DNA from: Alphaproteobacteria bacterium
GTDB lineage: Bacteria > Pseudomonadota > Alphaproteobacteria > CAAHEQ01 > UBA3637
Length of the DNA: 15,996 bases
Direction: 5' to 3'
Assembly (NCBI GenBank): GCA_900772625.1
Contig: CAAHEQ010000030.1
Span: forward strand, 1-15,996
In this document: positions 1-8,600 of the stretch, in pieces
Numbering within the stretch: position 1 is the stretch's first letter
Layout of the letters: the number at the start of each line of letters is the position of its first letter
The notes under the pieces: model-generated
What the model was told of the DNA's origin: nothing
What the model saw: the letters and a program-made list of their open reading frames with translations, nothing else
Database searches by the model: none
Made by a program: the position numbers and the translations under genes

Positions 1-94
1 CGCGAAGATTTTTCGCGCTGGCTCTTTTTATGCCATTTTATTCGGCGCGCGTCGGCGCGGGGGGAAAACCGAGCGGCGAACAAAGCTTAAGTAA

Positions 95-145
95 AATGAA
101 ATAAAAGCGCGGGGCGTGAGGGCGCAATGGGACGCCCCGCGCTTT
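95..145 (-). terminator. Putative rho-independent terminator, GC-rich hairpin with U-rich tail
   Basis: Positions 104-117 and 132-145 form a perfect 14-bp stem (AAAGCGCGGGGCGT and its complement) around a 14-base loop. Read on the minus strand, the stem is followed by a T-rich tract (TTTTATTTCATTTT). On the plus strand the following bases are less T-rich, so the minus orientation is favoured. It lies about 380 bases beyond tRNA-Gly and could be the distal terminator of the tRNA transcript. This is inferred from shape only. Confidence 0.45.
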
Positions 146-184
146 ATGGTTATGTAGAAAGTTGCTTTAGTTTATTCTCCCCTT

Positions 185-244
185 TTTCAAAAAAATGATT
201 TTTGATTTAGGGTTCGGGGGGGCGCAAAAATCATTTTTTTGAAA
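185..244. repeat. 20-bp perfect inverted repeat
   Basis: Positions 185-204 and 225-244 are perfect reverse complements of 20 bases, each with a 7-base A or T run around a TGATTTTTG core. The 20-base loop is G-rich. Two further G-U pairs could extend the stem. Both arms are AT-rich, so it could act as a bidirectional terminator, a cruciform, or one copy of a dispersed intergenic repeat. The window contains only this copy. Confidence 0.7.
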
Positions 245-275
245 GGTGACAAGGCGTTATAAAGTTTTTAAATCC

Positions 276-320
276 AAAAGGTTGGGTGCGGGCGCGCGAA
301 AATTGCGCACCCAAACTTTT
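276..320. repeat. 15-bp imperfect inverted repeat, possible bidirectional terminator
   Basis: Positions 276-290 and 306-320 pair at 14 of 15 positions around a 15-base loop. The outer part of the stem is A/T (AAAAG and CTTTT) and the inner part is GC-rich (GGGTGCG). An A-run on one side and a T-run on the other is typical of a terminator that works in both directions. No gene end lies nearby on the plus strand. Confidence 0.45.
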
Positions 321-526
321 ATGATATGGCGCATTTTTAAAATGACAGCCACAGGCAAGAAAATTCCCGCGATGGCTCTAGAAAATTGATTAAAATTCCC
401 AATCCCTCACCTCAAAAAAATGTTCACGCATCGCACCCTTTTACCGCCCACACAAAAGCCCGCGCGGTACATAGCGATAGGCGCATCATCGCTTGTAAAA
501 AAACTATATTTAAGTTGGAATAAAAA

Positions 527-600
527 TGGAGCGGGTGAAGGGAGTCGAACCCTCGTACTCAGCTTGGAAGGCTGCTGCACTACCGTTGTGCTACACCCGC
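527..600 (-). tRNA. tRNA-Gly (anticodon TCC)
   Basis: The minus strand folds as a standard 74-base tRNA. The acceptor stem is GCGGGTG (594-600) paired with CACCCGC (531-537), followed by a U discriminator base and an encoded CCA (527-529). The anticodon loop CTTCCAA gives anticodon TCC, which reads GGA and GGG. The T arm contains GGTTCGACTCC. U73 is usual for bacterial tRNA-Gly. It lies 79 bases downstream of tRNA-Tyr and may share its transcript. A short T-rich stretch directly after CCA (ATTTTTATT) may help end transcription. Confidence 0.97.
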
Positions 601-649
601 ACCGTGTGTCGGATCCGCCCGACTGCGTACACTGCTCAAAAAAGGATAT

Positions 650-672
650 AAAAAAAGCTCCTTTTCGAAGCT
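650..672 (-). terminator. Terminator-like hairpin between the two tRNA genes
   Basis: On the minus strand, AGCTTC (672-667) pairs with GGAGCT (661-656) around a 5-base loop, giving six pairs with one G-U. Seven T residues follow directly (656-650, sharing the last stem base). This has the form of a small intrinsic terminator or a processing hairpin. If it terminates fully, tRNA-Gly would need its own promoter, and I see no good one in 601-650. Partial termination is therefore more likely. Confidence 0.4.
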
Positions 673-679
673 ACCATAA

Positions 680-765
680 TGGTGGAAAGGGGTGGATTCG
701 AACCACCGTACTCAGAAGAGGGCAGATTTACAGTCTGCTGCCATTAACCACTCGGCCACCTTTCC
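680..765 (-). tRNA. tRNA-Tyr (anticodon GTA)
   Basis: This is an 86-base class II tRNA on the minus strand. The acceptor stem GGAAAGG (759-765) pairs with CCTTTCC (684-690), followed by discriminator A and an encoded CCA (680-682). The anticodon stem-loop contains ACTGTAAAT, giving GTA, which reads both Tyr codons. A long variable arm and the T-arm sequence GGTTCGAATCC are present. A good promoter lies about 45 bases upstream. Tyr followed by Gly(TCC) beside rlmB is a familiar gene order in Alphaproteobacteria (established knowledge). Confidence 0.97.
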
Positions 766-807
766 ATATTCACAAAAATAATTTAATCTGTTCGACTAAA
801 TCGATGA

Positions 808-838
808 ATAATATGCAAGGAAAATTAAATATTGTCAA
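808..838 (-). promoter_or_regulatory. Promoter of the tRNA-Tyr/tRNA-Gly transcript
   Basis: On the minus strand, TTGACA (838-833) is a perfect -35 hexamer. CATATT (815-810) lies 17 bases downstream and the overlapping TATTAT (813-808) lies 19 bases downstream. The predicted start near 800 is about 35 bases before the tRNA-Tyr 5' end. The -35 box overlaps the -35 box of the divergent rlmB promoter. Confidence 0.6.
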
Positions 839-860
839 GCATAAAAAAATAAGTTATAAT
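832..860 (+). promoter_or_regulatory. Promoter of rlmB
   Basis: TTGTCA (832-837) and TATAAT (855-860) are separated by exactly 17 bases, a near-consensus sigma-70 type promoter. The expected start is near 867, giving a short leader before the rlmB start codon. Its -35 hexamer is read from the same bases as the -35 of the opposite tRNA promoter. Confidence 0.65.
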
Positions 861-913
861 CTTTTTCAATAAAAAATAAAATAACTATCTGTAAAACAAA
901 GGAATTTTTTTCG

Positions 914-1645
914 ATGAAAAAAAAGAAATCAAACGAGAATCTATGGCTATACGGACATCACGCAGTTGTTGAAGCTCTGAAGAATCCGAATCGCGACAAA
1001 ATATTGCTCAAAATGACAAAGGATGCGCACATCGATCCCGCGCTGACAAAAGGCATTCCTGTGCAAATTGTGCCAAAAGATCAGCTAGATTCTTTGCTGG
1101 GTACAAGCGCTGTGCACCAAGGCTTGGCTCTACAAGTCTTACCTCTTGAAAACTTTCATTTGGACGAGATTATTACAAAATCAAACACACAGGACAGAGC
1201 CGTGATTTTACTCCTTGACCAAGTGACGGACCCGCACAACATCGGTGCTATTTTGCGTTCTGCCGCGGCGTTTGATGCGCTGGCGGTCGTTTTGCCTGAT
1301 GCGGGTGCTCCGCAAGAAAGTATGACGCTGGCTAAATCGGCATGTGGTGCATTGGAAACTGTACCGCTGATTCGGGTCGCCAACCTGACCCGCGCGATGC
1401 AGCAATTAAAGGACGCAGGCTTTTGGTGCATCGGCCTTGACGGATATGCGCACGAAGTAATGGGTGAAAAAAAACTGCCGAGTAAAACAGCGTTTATTTT
1501 GGGCTCAGAAGGAGAGGGTATGCGCCGTCTGACTGCCGAAAATTGTGATTATACTATTAAACTGCCCATGTCGGACAAAATGGAAAGTTTAAACGTTTCC
1601 AATGCCACAGCAATCGCTTTATACGAGTTTTATAAACAAAGTTAA
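914..1645 (+). CDS. rlmB: 23S rRNA (guanosine-2'-O-)-methyltransferase RlmB (SpoU/TrmH family)
   Basis: The enzyme would transfer a methyl group from S-adenosylmethionine to the 2'-OH of a guanosine in 23S rRNA (G2251 in E. coli, in the peptidyl-transferase P loop). The 243 residues match the family length. An N-terminal substrate-binding segment begins with YGHHAVVEAL (13-22). The trefoil-knot SPOUT domain shows all three motifs: motif 1 at 106-119 (DPHNIGAILRSAAA, catalytic Arg115), motif 2 at 195-205 (ILGSEGEGMRR), and motif 3 at 216-233 (KLPMSDKMESLNVSNATA). AAAGGA at 898-903 supports the ATG at 914, although the 10-base spacer is slightly long. The gene has its own promoter and stands alone. 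Its stop overlaps that of the convergent virB11 gene. RlmB is the best assignment within SpoU/TrmH because of the N-terminal segment and the tRNA neighbourhood. Confidence 0.93.
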   Translation: MKKKKSNENLWLYGHHAVVEALKNPNRDKILLKMTKDAHIDPALTKGIPVQIVPKDQLDSLLGTSAVHQGLALQVLPLENFHLDEIITKSNTQDRAVILLLDQVTDPHNIGAILRSAAAFDALAVVLPDAGAPQESMTLAKSACGALETVPLIRVANLTRAMQQLKDAGFWCIGLDGYAHEVMGEKKLPSKTAFILGSEGEGMRRLTAENCDYTIKLPMSDKMESLNVSNATAIALYEFYKQS

Positions 1646-2631
1646 GTAATGTTCGTGACGGCGCGAATATTGCCATTACGATTGATTTGAACAACACGCA
1701 ATTTGTCGTGCATTTCGCGCAGGGTTTTATCGCGATCCAGAGTCGGGGTTGTCCGCATAATACGCGCAACGAAAGCTTTATATGCTTCCTCCGCGTTTTC
1801 AGCGTGAATAGTCGCGAAACAGTTGTCATGACCTGACCCCATCAACTCCCACACCGCACTGGCATTTGAAGTCGAAATTTCACCACAAATAATCGCATCG
1901 GGCGTAAAACGCACAACTAAGTCAATCACGCGCGGATATGTCAAACCGTTTATTTGGTCTGTACGAGGCAAAACAATATGGACACGGTTTTTGTGCGGAA
2001 TAATCAGCTCGCGTGTATCTTCAATTGTCAAAATGCGCTTGTGCATATCAACAAGCTTAATCATATTGTTTAAAAAAGTTGTTTTACCTGTCGCAGTACC
2101 ACCGCTAATTAAAATATGCTCGCCTTTGCGAATAGAAAGTAATAAACGGTCGTATGGGTCGTCTGGATCCTCTACTTGCGTCATTTTATTTAAAGGACGC
2201 AAGCGTTCTCCTTGCTCCAACCTAAAATCTTTAAAAGAAACGCCTGTATCTTCTTTGTAAACACGAATAGCAAGCGCAACACCACCCGTTAAGTCATCGT
2301 TGTCATACATCACGTTGCGCCCGCTTATACCCGTAAAACGATGTCCTCCTGGTAAAGTTGCATAAACCACTGGCGTACCTTCGTTAGGCTCAAAAGCATA
2401 ATCATAACTGTTTGCAATGATATATAAGATGTTATTTAAATACTCACGCGTCAGCTTAGGATCTATTTGTTCTTGCCATGGAAACTCGCGCTTTCCGCGT
2501 AAGCGCAGCCAAATTGACCCTGGATGATCGACTGCTACCTCTTCAACGTCATCTTGGGAATACCAATATGACAAAGGACGTAATGCCGATTCCAGAACCT
2601 TATATGTTTCAGAAATGGATAATTTAGGCAT
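1642..2631 (-). CDS. virB11: VirB11-family secretion ATPase
   Basis: A hexameric cytoplasmic ATPase at the inner-membrane base of a type IV secretion system, which powers pilus assembly or substrate transfer. The 329 residues fit VirB11 (about 330-340). An N-terminal domain (1-140) precedes the RecA-like domain. Walker A is GGTATGKT (177-184), the Asp box EDTREL (204-209), Walker B IICGEI (246-251) and the His box SGHDNCFATIHAE (266-278). After Walker B the usual GE[LV]RG pattern is replaced by GEISTS, so the common Arg is missing. The start ATG follows the Shine-Dalgarno AAAGGAG (2647-2641) by 9 bases. That site overlaps the virB10 stop codon, which suggests translational coupling. It is the last gene of the operon, and its stop overlaps the rlmB stop. 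VirB11 fits better than DotB or PilT because of the EDTREL-PHKNRVH sequence and the gene order. Confidence 0.93.
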   Translation of the reverse strand: MPKLSISETYKVLESALRPLSYWYSQDDVEEVAVDHPGSIWLRLRGKREFPWQEQIDPKLTREYLNNILYIIANSYDYAFEPNEGTPVVYATLPGGHRFTGISGRNVMYDNDDLTGGVALAIRVYKEDTGVSFKDFRLEQGERLRPLNKMTQVEDPDDPYDRLLLSIRKGEHILISGGTATGKTTFLNNMIKLVDMHKRILTIEDTRELIIPHKNRVHIVLPRTDQINGLTYPRVIDLVVRFTPDAIICGEISTSNASAVWELMGSGHDNCFATIHAENAEEAYKAFVARIMRTTPTLDRDKTLREMHDKLRVVQINRNGNIRAVTNIT

Positions 2632-2645
2632 TACGTATCACTCCT

Positions 2646-5600
2646 TTAATCAAACAATCCCGAGCCTGAACTTGAACGTGTTGCACCAGAAGACTTTTGA
2701 CGCAATGGCGCTGCGGTTTTTTGCTCGACATCATAGCTGGACAAACCCTGACGTGAACGATAACGTTGCTCTAAATCTGATTTAGCGTTTTTCTTGACTT
2801 GATCAGTCTTTTTATCACTCGGACTTGTAGCATTATCAGATGTACCTACTTGACGAGGGGTATAAAGTTCGTCCGTGTCATCATCTGCCGTGTAGCCTGG
2901 ATCATAGTAATCTTCTGACGCCACATCATCAGCCACAGAAGCAGACGGAGACTTCATCGGGCGTTGCTGACGACCTGCACCACCCGAAGGCGTACGAGCC
3001 GCTGGCGAATCAGCGCCATACTCTGCCACATAGTCATCTTCATCATCTTCTTCCGAACGCAACCACAAATCTTCCATCGCAAAGACTGTCATTCTTGTGC
3101 CCGAAGGAACAAAGACAACAGCTGGCGTTTCAGATGCATCTTCAATCATTTGTTGGAAAATCATTTCCATATCATCAATGAAGTTTTCACGCGCGTCTTG
3201 AGCAGCTTGAGCTCGATCAGACTGAGTCGTCGTCCCATAGTCTTGGTTATCCGTCACAGCACTGTCCGTTGCAACCAAATAGCTGATTGCGGACGTCAAA
3301 GTCGATTGCAAGACTGGCTTGCCATACTTGGCCAACCATTGCTCGTCAAGGTAAGCTGCCACGCCGCCACGACCTTGCGCATCACCTGAAACAGCGCTTA
3401 ATCTAAATTGACCACCGTCTGGGCGAATTAAGCGTTCCCACGAGATTTCCATTTTCGATACGTGGTTGCTGCCAGGTGAACCCGACACTTTACCAATTAA
3501 CTTACTGCCCGCAGGAATAATGATGTTGCGACCGTCCTCAGCATACACATTGCGTTCCACAATCGCGGAAGCTGGTACACTCATATAGCGGCTGTCGATC
3601 GAACGAACCAAAACCGCAGGAATTGACTTGTCTTTCAAAATCATACGGCTCATATCCACTGGCCACGAAGACACAGTCTTTGAGCCAAAGTCTTTGGATT
3701 GTTTCGCTTTTGCACGTGCCAGCACGCGGCCATCAGGCGTAATCTTTGCCATATTCTTGCCTACACCGTCTTTCATCTGAGCACGACGACGTGCCAACAA
3801 ATCACGCATTGCGGCGGCTTGCGCTGGATCGAATTGAAGCTGTTCTTGTTGATAGCCCTTATTTGCACCAAAGCCTGCACCAGCGCCTACCCCCAATTCA
3901 TCAGCAAGCAAGTTGCCCGAAAGCGAGTAAGGAACACCATTGCGTAGTTGTCCTACTGTTGCACCCTTAGCATCAATAATACGGTTGTCTGGCAAAACAA
4001 GGAAGCTCTTATCACCGATTGCAATCTTGCGACCTGCAAGATCGGCGTTTCCAAACATTGAGCGGTTTGTGCTGCCCGCGAGCAAAGCTTTTGCGCCGCT
4101 GACATAACCGCGTTTCGCGTCTGGATAGAAGCGACCTGCCACATTACCGTCTGCGTCATAGAATGTTCCGTCCGCGCCAATGCGGCCCATATAGTTGCCA
4201 TTCAAGTCGTACATATTGCCGTTTTCGTCAATATAACCAATCAAGTTGCCGTCTTTATCATAGATTTTACCGCACTTGATTGTGTAGAGTAAATCGCCAT
4301 TCATATCGCGGATTTCGCCGTTATATTGCGCATTGACACACTCGGCGTCTGTGCTATCGCCCTTCCACTTACCAATCAAGTTGCCATTTGCATCATAGAC
4401 ATTGCCGTTTTCATCAATACGACCCATATAGTTGCCATTCAAGTCGTACATATTGCCGTTTTCGTCAATATAACCGATCAAGTTGCCGTCTTTATCATAG
4501 ATTTTACCGCACTTAATCGTGTAGAGCAAATCGCCATTCAAATCGCGAACTTCACCGTTGTACTTCGAGTTAATGCACTCTTCGGTCGCCAAATCCGTCA
4601 AAGAACCGTCTGCGCCCAAGCGGCCGACCAGCTCGCCATCCATATTGTAGATATTACCGTCTTTATCAATCCAACCTGTTTGATTGCCTTGCAAGTCATA
4701 AATCTTGCCGTCTTTGATATAGCCCGTAATATTGCCGTTTGCGTCATACATATAGTGTGGCCAGTTTGTCGCATCACCTATTTTGTTGCCGTTCAGGTCA
4801 TAAATATTACCGTCTTCATCAATGCGGCCAATCAAATTACCGTTTGGATCATATAAATTGTCATCAGGGCCGACTGTAAACAAATGCTTGCCGTTATTGT
4901 CGAATACACGACCCGCTTTGTCCATCGAACCAATGATGTTGCCGTTATCGTCATAAAGCAAGTGATTTTTCTTAATGTCCACCACGTGACCAATCACATT
5001 ACCGTTTTCATCAACCGCTGTGCCATCGCTCAATACGTGGCCAATCACATTGCCGTTTTTATCCACAATCAAACCATTACGCAACACACGACCCAGCACA
5101 TTGCCGTTTTCATCGACAACGATACCGCGTTTTAACACCGCACCAATGCGATTGCCGTCATGGTCGATGACTGTACCGTCTTCAAGCACGCAACCAATTG
5201 ATTTACCGTCCATATTCACAACATCGGAGTCAGGCAACGTACGACCTAAAACTTCACCTTTGTCACCATCTGCAATGACAGTACCTTTGATCACGATACC
5301 GCCCATAGGATTACCATCTTGGTCTTTTGCCAAACCGTCCAAACCGACAGCACCCACAACTTGGGCATTGCCGTTAATAATGCGGCCGTCATAGCGAACT
5401 TGACCTTGCACGCGGCATTGCTTTGCCACCAATTCTGTAGGCACCACTGCGCCCAAAGTTTTTAATTGATGTTTGCCTTTAATCGCGCCGTTGGAAGCAA
5501 GCTTACCGACTTTTGCACCTTTAATACTTGTCACATAGCCATCACCCGTTGTATCACCTACAACATTTGTTTGGTGATCAATCGCAGTTCTGAAGCCGAC

Positions 5601-8600
5601 CAAAGCACCAGCCAGCTCGCCTGTTGGGCTGAGCAAAGTCGCATCATCCAAAATGGAGGCGATTTTTTGGTTCGATGTATCTAACACATCACCGCTTGGC
5701 ATCGCGCGACCAAACAATTCTGGCTTTAAGCCGATACCGACACCAGAGGCGATTTTATCCGCAAAGTCTGGCATCACGCCGTACGCATCACGCGATAACA
5801 AGCGCACGATTGTACCGTCTTGCATAGCACGACCAGCAATCGAGCCGTCTGCTTTCACAACCGAACCGTCTGTCGCGATAAAGCCCACGATTTTAGCAAA
5901 ATCATCGACTGCACCGCCTTGAGGCATCACCATACCGATTAAGTTATTGTCAACACTAAGCGCTGTCCCGAACGGCATCAAAGTTGCAATCTTTTTGCCT
6001 TCGTTATCATTGACCGCATTGGAAATCGAAGTCGTACCAACAATGCGACCGTCACGACCCACCATCACGGATTGTTCAATGACGCCACCAACGACTTTGT
6101 CCAAGCTGTCATACAAAATGCTGTCCGTCAGCGATTTAGCCGATACTGCATTTTCTTTCAGCACCGTTCCGTCAGGAATTAAATTACCCGCGATAGACAA
6201 ATCCAAACCCAACGCAATACCGAATGGCACATTACCACCGACAATGGTTTTGTTTTTGTCGACTATGCGCAAGCTTGTCGTCAGAACGTTCTTTTCTTGC
6301 ACGCCGTCCACGTCCGCAAAAGTCGTCGCATTCGGGAACAAGTGACCCGTCACTTTTCCTTGCTCGTTCAGCGCAAAGCCTTGATTATAGATATTGCCAA
6401 TAATCTCGTTGTTCGTGTTAATCACGCTCGATCCAACAATCAAGCCAATCTCAGCGCCTTTCGCATTGCGAACTTTGCCGTCAAATGCCACAGCACCCAA
6501 CACTTTGCCCTTTTGGTCAAACACCAGCGTGCCATAGGCAAAATAGCTGCCGATAACTTCTGCTTTTGCATTCATGACACGGTTATCATAGCGGACTTGG
6601 CCAATGACTTGACCGCGTGTATTGACAACCGAAGCATCATAACGCGTATAGCCCAACATTTGTCCCGCAACATCAATCACAACACCCGCAGGCAACACGC
6701 GACCAACCCATACATCATTTGGATTCATTAAACGATTATCATAGGGGAACGCACCCAGCACATCACCTGATCTGCCTAACACGCGGCCGTTCACGGAAAC
6801 TACACCCGCGAATTGTCCTTTCAAATCGGCCACTGTTTGACGCGGAATAATGTGACCCAGCTGCATACCTTCTTTATTCACCGCATAGCCGTCAGGCATC
6901 ACAGTACCAATAGCTGTAAAATCTTCGCGACTATTCAAAGCACCCTCGAAAGAAAGCCAGCCTTTGATTTGGCTGTCCGAGCCAATCACCGAGCCCAAGC
7001 GCACCAATTGTCCCACGCTTTCTCCACTGAGCGAGAAAATATTGCCCGCCGCAGTAATGTGAGCAATGGCTTTGGCGTCTTTGTTAATGTCGCCGTTGAC
7101 CGTCAAGAAGCCCAAAAGTCGACCATTTTCACCTAATGGAATAGAGGCTTCTGGGAACACCATACCAATAACTTCACCGTTTTTACCGATAACTGTTCTG
7201 TTCAGCGCAACCACACCAATTGCTTCGGACTTTGTTGAAAGCACTTGACCTGTTGGTTGGACTGTACCCAAAACTTCGCCTGTCCAGCTCAAAACAGACC
7301 CTGTCGGCATCATCGCACCCAAAACAACACCCTCGGCGCTCATCACTGAGCCGTCCGCGCGTATAACGCCCAGATTTTTCTGATCCTTGTCTACAACATC
7401 ACCGTTCGACAACACCGAGCCGATGACTTCATTGTTGATATTGATAATTTGCGTACCGTCTGGGATCAGTGCACCGATAATTTCGGATTTTTCTAAGCTG
7501 ACCGTTGTATAGTCTGGCAAAACACGACCAAACTTGTTGCCTTGCGCATCCATGGCATAGCCGACCGTGCGCGTAAAGCGACCCAAGAATTGCCCCTCTG
7601 GCGATACGATGATACCGTCAGGCGGAATAAAGCCAACAATCTCAGCGCGCTCATTCACAACTTTGCCGTCAATAATCGTGCCAATCAACTCGCCGTTTGG
7701 ACCATAGACTTTGTCTCCGATAATCGTCCAACCTGTCGGATTACCATTTGCATCCAACACGACACCATTCATGGACGCGACTTTGCCGATGATATTACCT
7801 TTTTCGTCAATGACAGTGCCGTCTGGATTGACACAGCCTTTTTCTTGACCCAACTTGTCAATCACCTTGCCGTTTGGCAAAACAAAACCAATATAGTTGC
7901 CTTTCAAGTCCGTCACTGCACCCATCGGTGTGACACCACCAATGATTTCACGCGCTGAATTCAACACTTTTTTATCAGGATCAATCGAACCTATCGAAAC
8001 GCCTTGTGCATTCAAAACTTGACCGTTCAAATCCAAAATACCCAAAAAGGCGCACCCAGGGGCTACCGCCGTTCCTCTTGGAATGACCGCACCGATTACT
8101 TTGTCATTTAAATCAAAGACATAGCCAGAAGTCAACACGCGTCCCACGACTTCACCCGATGGACGCACAACCGATCCGTTTGGCAATGTTAAGCCTTTAA
8201 CACTCAAATCATAGCCGATAACACGGCCACGTGGCATAATCGCACCCACGATATCTTTGCCAGCAGCAACCGATCCGTCTGGGTTCATACAACCGATTAA
8301 GTCTGCCGTTTTGCTGACAGCCTTGCCCTCCGAGTTCACAAAAGCAATAACCTCGCCTTTCAGGTCGATAATCAAACCTTCACGCACCACAGAACCTGCT
8401 GGCGCGCCTGCCATATCCAGCACAAGGCCATCTATTGTCGTATAGCCAACTTGTTGATCAAACATATTATAGATTTTACCATTGCCCGCAACCGCGCCCA
8501 AAGAATGGCAGCTGTGACCAATGCCAAGACCTCGCGAAACCGTACCGCCTACGATAACGCCGTTATCGTTGACAACCAATCCGCCAGGTAAAATACGACC

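Larger units (their letters stand above)
1..526. other. Non-coding region with several inverted repeats
   Basis: I find no convincing gene here on either strand: reading frames are short and have no family-like sequence. The stretch alternates between AT-rich and very GC-rich blocks. It contains three strong inverted repeats (104-145, 185-244, 276-320) and a small palindrome at 1-17 (CGCGAA and TTCGCG around a 5-base loop). It lies downstream of the minus-strand tRNA genes, so some of these structures may end tRNA transcription or transcription entering from the left. I see no recognisable small RNA, although one cannot be excluded by eye. Confidence 0.6.

Noticed and set aside
185..244. Terminal inverted repeats of an insertion sequence
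   Set aside because: The arms are only 20 bases apart, there is no transposase and no flanking target-site duplication is evident.
420..872. Plus-strand reading frame of 150 codons across the tRNA region
   Set aside because: It covers both minus-strand tRNA genes and their promoter, lacks a credible ribosome binding site, and has no family-like sequence.
1156..1829. Minus- and plus-strand frames overlapping rlmB and virB11
   Set aside because: They lie wholly or mostly inside well-supported genes in other frames and show no conserved motifs.
4326..5135. Plus-strand open frames with periodic hydrophobic sequence opposite the virB10 repeats
   Set aside because: Their periodicity mirrors the 51-bp repeat of the minus-strand gene. 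Many frames stay open because the repeat unit is a multiple of three and lacks antisense stops.
3905..5170. Possible CRISPR array or non-coding tandem repeat
   Set aside because: The repeats are contiguous, degenerate, in frame with a long gene and have no unique spacers.
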